Positions 1-7,763 of a stretch of 24,951 nt of DNA are shown in pieces. A program made the position numbers and the translations under genes. The stretch covers positions 1 to 24,951 of the forward strand of contig DAOUCV010000001.1 in assembly GCA_034432095.1 (NCBI GenBank), given 5' to 3'. Positions within the stretch are counted from its first letter, which is position 1. Every line of letters starts with the position of its first letter. This stretch comes from DAOUCV01 sp034432095. GTDB taxonomy: Bacteria; Chloroflexota; Dehalococcoidia; Dehalococcoidales; UBA2162. Under the pieces are notes generated by a model that did no database searches, had not been told where the DNA came from, and was given only the letters and a program-made list of their open reading frames with translations.

Positions 1-100
1 TCGCGAGCGAAGCCCTGGCGAGCCGGGGCGAAGCGAACGAGACAACAACTCATATCGCTGTCACACAGGAAGAGGGGCTAGCCCAGAGAGTTGACAAGAT
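1..100. other. Intergenic/edge region, GC-rich low-complexity sequence
   Basis: No gene can be supported here. The first 45 bases are built from short GCGAAGC/GCGAGC words and read open in two + frames that stop at 79-81 and 91-93. Neither reading resembles a known protein, so this could be the tail of a gene cut by the window edge or an intergenic repeat. A 10-bp perfect palindrome with a CTAG core lies at 75-84 and is related to similar motifs near 3640 and 24115. Confidence 0.35.
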
Positions 101-205
101 TTAGGGAATCTCCTCGACTGCCGGTCTATCCAATATCCCCTGGCAGTACCCCTTCAGCAAAACTTTCACCTGTTCGGCAGTGAACCTCTTGTGGATCTGG
201 TCCAT
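101..205 (-). pseudogene. N-terminal remnant of a putative transposase (IS relic)
   Basis: A 34-codon reading frame starts at an ATG at 205 with a GGAGG ribosome-binding site just upstream and stops at 101. The product begins MDQIHKRFTAEQVKVLLKGY and is rich in charged helix-forming residues. It resembles the first helices of helix-turn-helix transposase N-termini (IS481-like), but this is recalled similarity, not a search result. The frame ends far short of a transposase. The nearby 22-bp tandem repeat and the TTTTGAACCATTAA motif at 248-261 could be part of an element end. The remnant could alternatively be a small protein of its own, but the abrupt end favours decay. Confidence 0.4.
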
Positions 206-253
206 ACATCCTCCTTTTTTTCAGAAGGATGTAATATCCCAGTCCAGTTTTGA

Positions 254-297
254 ACCATTAACAGTCTAACTTTCAAGCGTTAACAGTCTAATTTTGA
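254..297. repeat. Two tandem copies of a 22-bp repeat
   Basis: Two adjacent 22-bp units (254-275 and 276-297) share the core TTAACAGTCTAA followed by a T-rich stretch. They lie between the transposase remnant and the btu promoter. The arrangement fits the subterminal repeats of an insertion-sequence end, but no matching opposite end is visible in the window. Confidence 0.5.
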
Positions 298-325
298 AAA
301 ATTAGTAAAAGCTCTAAACGACCTC

Positions 326-354
326 TTGCAAATTTCCTTAAACTGTTGTATAAT
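326..354 (+). promoter_or_regulatory. sigma70-type promoter for the btuFCD operon
   Basis: A -35 box TTGCAA (326-331) and a perfect -10 box TATAAT (349-354) are separated by 17 bases. Transcription should start near 361, just before the cobalamin riboswitch, leaving a leader of about 240 nt. Confidence 0.75.
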
Positions 355-365
355 AACCCAAAAGA

Positions 366-490
366 ATATGTAAGCGGGGGTGCTCTTGCGCGAGCAAGGG
401 TCTAACTGGAGAGCAAGTCGGTGAAAGTCCGACGCGGCCGCGCCGCTGTGACCCCGATATAACCGGGGAAGCCAGAACGCCAGCCCCTGA
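366..490 (+). promoter_or_regulatory. Cobalamin (B12/AdoCbl) riboswitch aptamer
   Basis: The leader contains the conserved elements of the cobalamin riboswitch in order: a GCGGGGGTGC entry stem near 374-383, the core GTCGGTGAAAGTCCGAC (about 418-434), a GCCGCTGTGACCCC-like segment (about 442-455), and a diverged B12-box-like AAGCCAGAACGCCAGCC at about 470-486. It sits directly upstream of a corrinoid importer, which is the expected regulon. High corrinoid is expected to lower btuFCD expression. Boundaries are approximate because they were judged by eye. Confidence 0.85.
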
Positions 491-493
491 GTT

Positions 494-529
494 TCCTACA
501 GGTCTCCGCGGGGAGAGGTAGGAGTTTTT
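494..529 (+). terminator. Riboswitch expression-platform terminator hairpin
   Basis: TCCTAC (494-499) pairs with GTAGGA (518-523), and the inner TCTCC pairs with GGAGA. The stem is followed by G and a run of five T (525-529). This is a good intrinsic terminator directly after the aptamer. The left arm can instead pair with 552-559, which suggests a terminator/antiterminator switch. Confidence 0.7.
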
Positions 530-543
530 GTTAGCTTTTATTT

Positions 544-570
544 CCCCTCGACTGTAGGAGGGGTTCTTTA
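544..570 (+). terminator. Second leader hairpin, possible terminator
   Basis: CCCCTC (544-549) pairs with GAGGGG (558-563), followed by a T-rich stretch. It is a weaker terminator candidate than the 494-529 hairpin. It would be disrupted if 552-559 pairs with 494-501, so it may be one state of the riboswitch rather than an independent terminator. Confidence 0.45.
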
Positions 571-604
571 TTATTTGCCATATTTTAGTTAACGGAGGTA
601 GGAA

Positions 605-1537
605 ATGAAAAACAAACTGCGCTTAGTCTCGGTCTTTGCCCTGGCTTCAGTGATAATATCAAGCCTTCTTGCTTCATGCCAGGCACCAGCCAAAGAGGCG
701 GCACCGTCCCCGCTTGAAGTTACCGACCAGATAGGCAGGGTAGTAACTTTAAAGAAGCTCCCCGAAAGGATCGTCTCCCTCTGCCCGAGCAATACCGAGA
801 TATTATTCGCTCTGGGGCTGGGGGATAAAGTAGTAGGCGTTGATGACTATTCGAATTACCCGGCGGAGGCAAAAGAAAAGCCCAAGGTGGGTGGCTACTC
901 TACCTCCGATATTGAAAGAATAGTGGCCCTTGAACCAGACCTGATACTGGTCGAAGACATCCATACCAAAGAGATTCTTCCCGCGCTGGAGAACCTTGGC
1001 TTAACCGCCTTTACCGCCGACCCCAGAAGCCTTGACGAGATTCTAGAGTCCATTTCTCTGATTGGAAAGATTACCGGTAAGGATAAAGAGGCTGAAAAAT
1101 TGGTGAGCAGCCTGACTAAACGGATTAAGGCGATAACCGATAAGACCAAACGTCTCTCCGAGGCGCAAAGACCGAGGGTATTCTATATTCTGTGGCATGA
1201 CCCATTGATGACGGTAGGTACCGATACCTGGCATCATGAGATGATAGAAAAAGCAGGTGGGAAAAACATCATCCAGGACAAGACAGGTTTCCCGACGCTC
1301 AGCCTGGAGGCATTACTCGAGGCAAACCCTCAGGTGATTATCACCAGTGCTATGGGGGAAGGAACCAATTTACCTTTCCAGTTTGCCAGCACCGAGCCGA
1401 GACTGGCGAGTATAGACGCCCGTATCAACAACCGCATATATGAGATAAGTTCAGACCTTGTAGACCGTCCCGGGCCAAGGATAGTTGATGCGTTTGAGCA
1501 GTTTGCTAGGTTCATACACCCGGAGATATTTAAGTAG
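605..1537 (+). CDS. btuF: Corrinoid ABC importer substrate-binding lipoprotein
   Basis: This is the extracytoplasmic binding protein that captures cobalamin or another corrinoid and delivers it to the BtuC permease. The 310-residue length is normal. A lipoprotein signal peptide (residues 1-24) ends in an LLASC lipobox with Cys25 as the lipidated residue, so the protein should be membrane-anchored. The mature part opens with the RIVSLCPSNTEILFALGLGD motif typical of the class III binding-protein fold (Peripla_BP_2). The start at 605 has a strong GGAGGTAGGA ribosome-binding site. It is the first gene of btuFCD and lies behind a cobalamin riboswitch, which is the main evidence for a corrinoid rather than siderophore ligand. 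Haem or siderophore binding would be the alternative. Confidence 0.88.
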   Translation: MKNKLRLVSVFALASVIISSLLASCQAPAKEAAPSPLEVTDQIGRVVTLKKLPERIVSLCPSNTEILFALGLGDKVVGVDDYSNYPAEAKEKPKVGGYSTSDIERIVALEPDLILVEDIHTKEILPALENLGLTAFTADPRSLDEILESISLIGKITGKDKEAEKLVSSLTKRIKAITDKTKRLSEAQRPRVFYILWHDPLMTVGTDTWHHEMIEKAGGKNIIQDKTGFPTLSLEALLEANPQVIITSAMGEGTNLPFQFASTEPRLASIDARINNRIYEISSDLVDRPGPRIVDAFEQFARFIHPEIFK

Positions 1538-1558
1538 GATACTAGTAAGGGCTATCTG

Positions 1559-2653
1559 ATGGTGACTTTGAATCGGCTCAAACCACCGCTGATAGAGCCA
1601 GTAGCGCCCCGCTATTTCTTTCACTGGCGCCGGCGGGTATACGCCATTATAGGACTTCTGATTGCCTCGGTATTAGTGATGGCGTTTGCCACCACCATTG
1701 GCAGCGTTCAAGTCCCCTTCCCCACTACCTGCCGTATTTTGTTGTCACAACTGCCCTTGGTTGACATAGCTCCTACTTGGTTGAGCACCACCGAGACCAT
1801 CATCCTCCAGATACGCTTGCCCAGGGTAATTCTAGCCGGTCTTGTCGGTGCCGCCCTGGCTATAGCCGGAGCTACCTATCAGGGGCTCTTCCACAACCCG
1901 CTGGCTGACCCTTACCTTATCGGCACCGCCCAAGGAGCATCCCTAGGAGCCGTTATTGGCTTCTTACTGCCGCTACAGTGGCAGGTAATGGGGTTTGGCA
2001 TCATCCCCGTATTTGCTTTTACCGGGGCACTGCTTAGCGCCGCCATGGTGTATATTCTGGCCCGGGTAGGCAAGACCGTGCCGGTAACCACCCTTATCCT
2101 AGCCGGTGTGGCTTTGGGAGCACTATGGGGCTCAATAGTCTCCTATCTAATCATCACCAGCAAGAAGCAGCTACACGGAATACTGTTCTGGCTCATGGGT
2201 AGTTTCTCCTTGAGTGAGTGGTCAGAGGTAGCGGTGGTTCTTCCCTATGTAGTGGCAGGAGTAGTCATTATCCTGCTTTACAGTCGCTCGCTTAATGTAA
2301 TGCAGCTTGATGAGGAGCAAGCCAAGCAACTGGGCATTGATGTCGAAAAGGTCAAGCTCATTCTTCTGGCGGCGGCTACCCTGATTACCGCCGCTGCTGT
2401 TTCCTTCGTGGGAATCATCGGATTTGTCGGCATTATCATTCCCCATGCCGTGCGCTTGATTTGGGGGCCAGACCACCGTTTCCTCCTCCCCCTGTCCCTG
2501 CTCGCCGGCGCTATCTTTCTGGTCCTTGCCGACCTTATCGCCCGCACGGCTCTGGCACCTACCGAGATACCCATCGGGGTAATCACCGCCATCTGTGGAG
2601 TACCCTTCTTCCTTTACTTATTGCGGCGCCGGAAAAGAGCCGTTTTCTTCTAA
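1559..2653 (+). CDS. btuC: Corrinoid ABC importer permease (FecCD family)
   Basis: This is the membrane-spanning subunit of the corrinoid importer, forming a dimeric channel that receives substrate from BtuF. The 364 residues contain about ten hydrophobic segments after a short basic cytoplasmic N-terminus. Recognisable FecCD-family motifs include LRLPR-type IRLPRVILAGLVGAALAIAG near residues 83-102, the FHNPLADPYLIG segment, and FVGIIGFVGIIIPHAVRLIWGPDHR, the region facing the ATPase. The gene starts 21 bases after btuF and is followed 11 bases later by btuD, so the three genes are one operon. Riboswitch control upstream argues for corrinoid over iron-siderophore transport. Confidence 0.88.
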   Translation: MVTLNRLKPPLIEPVAPRYFFHWRRRVYAIIGLLIASVLVMAFATTIGSVQVPFPTTCRILLSQLPLVDIAPTWLSTTETIILQIRLPRVILAGLVGAALAIAGATYQGLFHNPLADPYLIGTAQGASLGAVIGFLLPLQWQVMGFGIIPVFAFTGALLSAAMVYILARVGKTVPVTTLILAGVALGALWGSIVSYLIITSKKQLHGILFWLMGSFSLSEWSEVAVVLPYVVAGVVIILLYSRSLNVMQLDEEQAKQLGIDVEKVKLILLAAATLITAAAVSFVGIIGFVGIIIPHAVRLIWGPDHRFLLPLSLLAGAIFLVLADLIARTALAPTEIPIGVITAICGVPFFLYLLRRRKRAVFF

Positions 2654-2664
2654 GGACAGCTAAA

Positions 2665-3471
2665 ATGGTCAAAATTGAAGTAGAAAACCTCAGCCTGGCT
2701 TACGGGCGTAATATCGTGATAAGAGACCTGACCTTCCAGGCAACACCGGGGGAGATGGTAGGGCTCATCGGGCCAAACGGGTCCGGCAAATCAACCATCA
2801 TCAGGGCGATAAGCCGTATTATCTCCCCACATTCAGGGAAGATACTCCTTAACGGAAAGAGCATAGCCCAAATTCCAAGGGAAGAATTAGCCCGCTTAGT
2901 TGGCGTAGTCCCTCAGATGCCACTCCTCCCCAGCGCCTTCACCGCCTTTGAGATAGTGCTCATGGGCAGAAATCCCCACCTTCGCCTTTTTCAGTATGAA
3001 GGTGAAAAAGACCGGAACATAACCTGGCAGGCTATGGGGCAGACGGCAACCCAGTCCCTCGCCGAACGAAGGATAGGTGAACTCTCTGGCGGGGAAATAC
3101 AGCGGATAGTTATTGCCCGTGTCCTGGCTCAGGAGCCGAAGTCAATCCTTTTGGATGAGCCAACAGCAAATCTCGATATCAGTCATCAGGTCGAAATCCT
3201 TGACCTCATCAAGAACCTCTGCCAGGAGAACAGCCTGGCGGTGATAATTGCCCTTCATGACCTGAACCTCGCCTCACAGTACTGTGACCGGTTAGTCCTG
3301 CTAAATAATGGGCGGGTTCATTCCTCGGGAACGCCGGGTGAAGTCATCAACCCTCAAAACATCAAGGCGGTCTACGGAGTCGAGGGCTGTGTCTATGCCC
3401 ACCCAGTTAATGGGCTTCCCACCGTCCTGCTTGAGGCAGGTAGTAGCCGGCAGACGAAGCCGCAAGCCTAA
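2665..3471 (+). CDS. btuD: Corrinoid ABC importer ATP-binding protein
   Basis: This is the cytoplasmic ATPase that powers BtuC. The 268-residue protein has Walker A GPNGSGKST (residues 36-44), a Q-loop in VGVVPQMP, the signature LSGGEIQR, Walker B ILLDEPTANLD and the switch histidine in ALHDLN. The frame is open further upstream to 2461, but those residues would overlap btuC and have no family similarity. The ATG at 2665, eleven bases after the btuC stop, gives the normal MVKIEVENLSLAYG start. Only a weak AAGGAC ribosome-binding site is visible, so translation may be coupled to btuC. It is the last gene of the operon. Confidence 0.88.
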   Translation: MVKIEVENLSLAYGRNIVIRDLTFQATPGEMVGLIGPNGSGKSTIIRAISRIISPHSGKILLNGKSIAQIPREELARLVGVVPQMPLLPSAFTAFEIVLMGRNPHLRLFQYEGEKDRNITWQAMGQTATQSLAERRIGELSGGEIQRIVIARVLAQEPKSILLDEPTANLDISHQVEILDLIKNLCQENSLAVIIALHDLNLASQYCDRLVLLNNGRVHSSGTPGEVINPQNIKAVYGVEGCVYAHPVNGLPTVLLEAGSSRQTKPQA

Positions 3472-3505
3472 AGTAGTCCGGCCTTAGCCAACCTTGCCAT
3501 GCTTG

Positions 3506-3647
3506 AAAGGCTTTTGTCAGCCCCTCAGCCTTTGTCCCTCTCCCCTTCAAAAGCAGAGAGAAAAGAGTTTTCAAAAAGGGCTTTACCCCTTTTCAATCCC
3601 CCTGCTGGAAACCCTAACAGGGCATCCAATAGGGGCGCTAGCCCCTC
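3506..3647. repeat. Intergenic repeat cluster with hairpins (after btuD)
   Basis: The 3472-3790 spacer carries no gene. It holds an inverted repeat AAAGGCT/AGCCTTT (3506-3512 and 3527-3533), a hairpin AAAAGGG/CCCTTTT (3574-3580 and 3587-3593) and the near-palindrome AGGGGCGCTAGCCCCT (3631-3646). C-rich stretches resembling those at 9261, 24058 and 24640 lie between them. Any of the hairpins could end btuFCD transcripts, but none has a clean T-run, so I do not call a terminator. Confidence 0.45.
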
Positions 3648-3670
3648 TTCCAATCTCTACAGGCCGGGTA

Positions 3671-3699
3671 TAGACTAAACAAAGACAAACTGGTATGAT
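3671..3699 (+). promoter_or_regulatory. Putative promoter of the TrpXYZ-type ABC operon
   Basis: A -10-like TATGAT (3694-3699) lies 17 bases after a -35-like TAGACT (3671-3676, four of six matches). Transcription would start near 3706. No T-box or other known leader element is seen between here and the gene. Confidence 0.4.
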
Positions 3700-3790
3700 A
3701 AAGAACTGACTGGGTCGCTACGAAAGGAGGTGAGAGACAGCGTTTTAGTCATTGAAACCTTACTGTCAAAATCGTAGAGGAGGTTCTTGT

Positions 3791-4789
3791 GTGATAAAGA
3801 AAGGACTAACAAAAATAGGAGTTGGTGTTTGCCTGGTGTTGGTGTTGGCCTTGACGATACCTTTAGTGGGCGGCTGCAAGGAAAAGGTGGTTAAAGTTGG
3901 CATAAGCCAGCTGGTGACCCATCCCGCCCTCGATGCTACCAGAGAAGGTATCATCAAGGGATTAGCCAACAAAGGCTATGTAGAAGGCAAAAACCTGAAA
4001 ATAGACTACCAGAACGCCGAACTCGACATGGCACTAACGGCCTCGATTGCCCAGAAATTTGTTGCCGACAAGGTAGATGTAATTGTCAGTATTGCTACTC
4101 CCAGTAGCCAGGCAGCGGTGAAAGCCGCCAAAGGGACCGGAATACCGGTGGTCTTTTCGGCTATTACTGACCCGGTTGGTGCCGGGCTGGTAAAGGACTG
4201 GAATTCCCATCCGGATGAGAATGTAACCGGAGTCAGCGACATGATAGTCGTCGGAGACGACGTCAATCTAATTAAGGAGATAGTCCCGGGAATCAAGAAG
4301 CTGGGTACCCTCTACAATGCCGGCGAGTCAAATTCGGTATTCCTGACAGGCAAACTCAAGGAAGCCTGTAAGGCATTGAATATTGAAGTGGTTGAGAGGA
4401 CAGTATCCACCAGTGCTGATGTGCTGACCGCAGCGCAATCGCTGGTCGGGCAGGTAGATGCTATCTGGGTCGGCACCGATAACACAGTGGTCTCAGGACT
4501 GGAGGCACTGATTAAGGTCTGCGAGGATAACGATATACCATTCTTCCCCGGCGATGAAGCTTCAGTTGAGAGGGGTGGCATTGGCACCTACGGGTTTGAC
4601 TACTATGATATCGGCGTTCAGACAGGCGAGATGGTCGCTACTGTATTGGCTAAGGGCAAAGCCAACAACATCCCCGTAGAAAAGGGAAAGATACTCAGTC
4701 TCTCCATAAATACGGCGGCCGCGCAGAGAATGGGAGTAACCATCCCGCCAGCACTCGTGAACAAAGCAGTCAAAGATTACGGGAAATAG
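3791..4789 (+). CDS. TrpX-type ABC transporter substrate-binding lipoprotein
   Basis: This is a binding lipoprotein of the ABC_sub_bind (PF04392) family, whose studied members bind tryptophan or tyrosine. I start it at the GTG at 3791 because a GAGGAGG ribosome-binding site lies seven bases upstream and the product then begins MIKKGLTKIG with a regular signal peptide. The frame is open to a TTG at 3752 but that adds unlikely residues. The lipobox LVGGC places the lipidated Cys at residue 29. Family motifs are VKVGISQLVTHPALDATREG and the central VDVIVSIATPSSQAA and FSAITDPVGAGLV. It heads a three-gene importer. The substrate is not evident from sequence; an aromatic amino acid is the default guess. 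Confidence 0.82.
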   Translation: MIKKGLTKIGVGVCLVLVLALTIPLVGGCKEKVVKVGISQLVTHPALDATREGIIKGLANKGYVEGKNLKIDYQNAELDMALTASIAQKFVADKVDVIVSIATPSSQAAVKAAKGTGIPVVFSAITDPVGAGLVKDWNSHPDENVTGVSDMIVVGDDVNLIKEIVPGIKKLGTLYNAGESNSVFLTGKLKEACKALNIEVVERTVSTSADVLTAAQSLVGQVDAIWVGTDNTVVSGLEALIKVCEDNDIPFFPGDEASVERGGIGTYGFDYYDIGVQTGEMVATVLAKGKANNIPVEKGKILSLSINTAAAQRMGVTIPPALVNKAVKDYGK

Positions 4790-4859
4790 ACAGAAGCCAG
4801 ATTTAGTCAACTAGATAGTCACCGGAGCCTTTCAGGTTGCGGGAAGGAAAGAAGCACCC

Positions 4860-5768
4860 TTGGATGTTATAGGTAATTTGTTATCTGTTTCACTCTACGA
4901 GGGACTATCATATGGCTTCGTAGCCATGGGCGTATATATTACCTTTCGTGTGCTTGCCTTCCCCGACCTGACGGTGGATGGCAGCTTTCCCCTTGGTGGG
5001 GCGGTCGCCGCTGTCTTGATAATCAACGGCGTTAACCCCTGGCTGGCAACTCTAGCCGCCCTAGGTGCCGGTCTCGGCGCCGGGCTGGGCACTTCGTTAC
5101 TCAATACCAAGCTCAGGATAAACGCCTTACTGGCAGGCATACTTATGATGGTGGCACTCTACTCCATAAACCTGCTGATAATGGGGCGGGCTAACATCCC
5201 CTTACTCCGCGAGATAACAGTCTTTGAACTGGTAGCTCAGCTTTTAGGACTCAGCACCAGTGTTACGCTGTCACTCGTATTTGCGCTGGTTCTCACCTGT
5301 ATCATACTGGCTATTCTGAACTGGTTCCTACGCACTGAGATTGGACTGGCACTGAGGGCAACGGGTGAAAATGAGCAGATGGTACGCAGTCTGGGGGCTG
5401 ATACTGACCTGACCACAATACTCGGCGTCTCCATCTCCAACGGGCTCGTTGCCCTCTCCGGTGCTCTGATAGCACAGAATCAAGGGTTCTGTGATGTAGG
5501 CATGGGAATAGGGATGATTGTTATGGGTCTGGCATCGGTAATAATCGGTGAGGGAATATTTCGTCCCCGGGGTATCACGGCTATTCTACTGGCCGTGGTC
5601 GGGGGCAGTTTTGCCTATCGCCTGTTTGTCGGCATCGCCCTCAGGCTAGGCTTAGCCCCAACCAATCTGAAGCTCATCACCGCCTTGCTCGTCATTACTG
5701 CCCTGGCTATCCCGTATATCAGAAAGAAGATACGGCATGAGTGGATACCACCGGCGGTGAGGATGTAG
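4860..5768 (+). CDS. ABC transporter permease, TrpY-like (BPD_transp_2)
   Basis: This is the membrane subunit of the importer encoded with its neighbours. The 302 residues contain about eight to nine hydrophobic segments. The motif FRVLAFPDLTVDGSFPLGGA near the N-terminus is characteristic of the branched-chain-amino-acid/TrpY permease family, and GENEQMVRSLGAD in the middle is the conserved cytoplasmic loop that contacts the ATPase. A TTG start at 4860 is preceded by GGAAGGAAAG. It sits 70 bases after the binding-protein gene and 13 bases before the ATPase gene, so all three should be cotranscribed. Confidence 0.83.
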   Translation: MDVIGNLLSVSLYEGLSYGFVAMGVYITFRVLAFPDLTVDGSFPLGGAVAAVLIINGVNPWLATLAALGAGLGAGLGTSLLNTKLRINALLAGILMMVALYSINLLIMGRANIPLLREITVFELVAQLLGLSTSVTLSLVFALVLTCIILAILNWFLRTEIGLALRATGENEQMVRSLGADTDLTTILGVSISNGLVALSGALIAQNQGFCDVGMGIGMIVMGLASVIIGEGIFRPRGITAILLAVVGGSFAYRLFVGIALRLGLAPTNLKLITALLVITALAIPYIRKKIRHEWIPPAVRM

Positions 5769-5781
5769 GGAGGGAGTTTGG

Positions 5782-6603
5782 ATGAGTGAAAATGGGAGCT
5801 TACTCCAGCTCAAGAAGATAAACAAAATATTCTCCAGAGGCACGGTAGACCAGATTATAGCGCTAAATAACATTGAGCTGACTGTTAATGCCGGGGACTT
5901 TATTACTATTATTGGCAGTAATGGCGCGGGAAAAACCACCCTGCTTAATATTATCGCTGGCGTCTACCCGCCGGAAAGAGGGGGAAAGATTATTATTAAT
6001 GGCAAAGATATTACCAATCTCAGTGAACACAAGCGCGCTCGGTACATTGGTAGGGTATTCCAGGACCCTCACATCGGCACGGCGGCCAAGATGACCATAG
6101 AGGAGAACCTGGCCATGGCGCTTCTGCGCGGGCAACGACGGGGACTAGGCATTGCGACTAACAAACAACGCCGAGAACTCTTTCGCTCAGCACTAGCTCC
6201 GCTGGGATTAGGCTTAGAAGACAGGTTAAATACCCCGGTAGGTACGCTTTCAGGTGGACAAAGGCAAGCCCTGGCTCTGGTGATGGCTACGATGAGCAAA
6301 CCGTCACTGCTACTGCTTGATGAACATATCGCCACACTAGACCCCAGAACAGCCCAGATAGTGCTTGACTTGAGTGAAATGATTGTGCGGCGAGAGAAGA
6401 TGACTACAATAATGGTAACGCACAATATGGAAATTGCCTTGCGCTACGGCAACCGACTGATTATGATGCATAAAGGTAGAACTATTGTTGACCTGAATCA
6501 GCAGCAGAGAAGTAACCTGACGGTCAACGACCTCGTGGTTGCCTTTGAACGGGCTAGCGGAGAACAATTTGCCGACGACAGCATACTACTTCCTGACAAG
6601 TAA
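5782..6603 (+). CDS. ABC transporter ATP-binding protein, TrpZ-like
   Basis: This cytoplasmic ATPase drives the TrpXYZ-type importer. The 273 residues contain Walker A GSNGAGKTT (45-53), a Q-loop in GRVFQDPHIG, the signature LSGGQRQAL, a Walker B LLLLDEHIATLDP and the switch histidine in VTHNME. DEH in place of the common DEP is typical of this subfamily. The ATG at 5782 has a GGGAGGGAG ribosome-binding site. The gene ends at 6603, eight bases from the end of the convergent ychF-type gene, with no terminator visible between them. Confidence 0.85.
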   Translation: MSENGSLLQLKKINKIFSRGTVDQIIALNNIELTVNAGDFITIIGSNGAGKTTLLNIIAGVYPPERGGKIIINGKDITNLSEHKRARYIGRVFQDPHIGTAAKMTIEENLAMALLRGQRRGLGIATNKQRRELFRSALAPLGLGLEDRLNTPVGTLSGGQRQALALVMATMSKPSLLLLDEHIATLDPRTAQIVLDLSEMIVRREKMTTIMVTHNMEIALRYGNRLIMMHKGRTIVDLNQQQRSNLTVNDLVVAFERASGEQFADDSILLPDK

Positions 6604-6611
6604 CCCCACCA

Positions 6612-7718
6612 CTAGACGTTGAACAGGAAGGTAATTATATCACCATCCTCGACGATGTAGTTTTTCCCTTCGAGTCGCAGAAGTCCCCTCTTCCGAGCTT
6701 CAGCTAGGCTACCAGACTTCACCAAGTCCTGATAGCCAATTACCTCCGCCCGAATGAAGCCTCTCTCCATATCGGAGTGAATTTTACCCGCCGCTTTGAC
6801 GGCATTGGTGCCCCTCGGAATGGCCCAGGCTTTAACTTCATCCGAGACCATCGTGAAAAAAGAGATTAGCCCCAGGAGTTCAAAGGAAAGCTTGAGGATA
6901 CGGTCCACTCCGGACTCCTTTATGCCATACTCAGCGCGCAGCTCTTCAGCCGCAGTCTCATCCAGTTGAGCCAGTTCCATTTCCAACTCACCACAAATGG
7001 TGATAACACGGCACTTCTGCCGGGAATAGCGCGAGTTCAGCTCAGAGGCTAAAGACTCCGCCTGAGCCAACTGGTCTTCTCCGATATTGACTACTATCAG
7101 TAGTGGCTTAGCGGAAAGCAACTGGTAGCTAGACAGGGCTTTAGCTTCCTCATCGGTCAGCGTAAGTTCTCGAACGGGGATGTCTTTTTCTAAACCTGCC
7201 TTGACCTTCATCACTATCTCCTGCTCCCGCAGAAGAACCGACCGGTCAGGCGGTTTAGCTCCCTTTAGAGATGCCCCTATCCTTTGCAGTCTTCTCTCCA
7301 ATAGTGCCAAATCGGAGAAGGTAAGCTCCAGATTCATATTAGCAATATCTCGTTCCGCATCCAGGCTACCTTCAGGATGGGGTATGCTTTCATCCCGAAA
7401 GGCTCGGACGACATTAATAAGGGCATCAACATTACCAAGTTGGGCCAGCAATTGACCACCTATGCCCTTGTCCTTTACTAAACCCTTAACTGAAGCACCC
7501 ATATCAATGTAGGTTACGGAAACAGGGACTACCCTCTTGGGGTGAAGCATCTCAGCTAGGACCTGAAGGCGAGGTTCTGGCACCTTAGCCATCCCAACAC
7601 GGGGGGCTGAACCTTCCGGGGTATATTTCCCGGTACCAACCTCGCCTCTGGTCAAGGCATTGAAAATGGTGGTACGGCCGCTTTTTGATAGGCCTATGAT
7701 ACCAATACCAACACTCAT
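6612..7718 (-). CDS. ychF: YchF/Obg-family ATPase with altered P-loop
   Basis: This 368-residue protein has the YchF layout: an N-terminal P-loop domain, a helical insertion at about 120-200 and a C-terminal TGS domain ending in EDGDIITFLFNV. YchF proteins bind ribosomes and hydrolyse ATP rather than GTP. The NxxE form of the G4 motif is present (VVNIGED), as expected for YchF. The P-loop reads GLSKSGRTT, so the nearly invariant Walker A lysine is arginine, and the G3 region reads YIDMGASVKG instead of a DxxGL motif. I chose the ATG at 7718 because it places the P-loop as in E. coli YchF; an in-frame GTG at 7733 is possible. It is monocistronic, facing the ABC operon. Confidence 0.8.
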   Translation of the reverse strand: MSVGIGIIGLSKSGRTTIFNALTRGEVGTGKYTPEGSAPRVGMAKVPEPRLQVLAEMLHPKRVVPVSVTYIDMGASVKGLVKDKGIGGQLLAQLGNVDALINVVRAFRDESIPHPEGSLDAERDIANMNLELTFSDLALLERRLQRIGASLKGAKPPDRSVLLREQEIVMKVKAGLEKDIPVRELTLTDEEAKALSSYQLLSAKPLLIVVNIGEDQLAQAESLASELNSRYSRQKCRVITICGELEMELAQLDETAAEELRAEYGIKESGVDRILKLSFELLGLISFFTMVSDEVKAWAIPRGTNAVKAAGKIHSDMERGFIRAEVIGYQDLVKSGSLAEARKRGLLRLEGKNYIVEDGDIITFLFNV

Positions 7719-7763
7719 CAGCCTATAACCCACCCTTTTAAAATAGATACGGTATCCCTCAGT

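Noticed and set aside
2461..2664. Upstream extension of the btuD reading frame into btuC
   Set aside because: The extra 68 residues are Pro/Arg-rich out-of-frame sequence of btuC; the ATG at 2665 gives the normal ABC ATPase start.
3700..3790. T-box or tryptophan leader upstream of the TrpX-type gene
   Set aside because: No T-box sequence, Trp-rich leader peptide or T-tailed hairpin is visible.
7719..7733. GTG at 7733 as the ychF-type start
   Set aside because: It adds five residues not expected in the family and lacks a ribosome-binding site at proper distance; ATG 7718 places the P-loop as in E. coli YchF.
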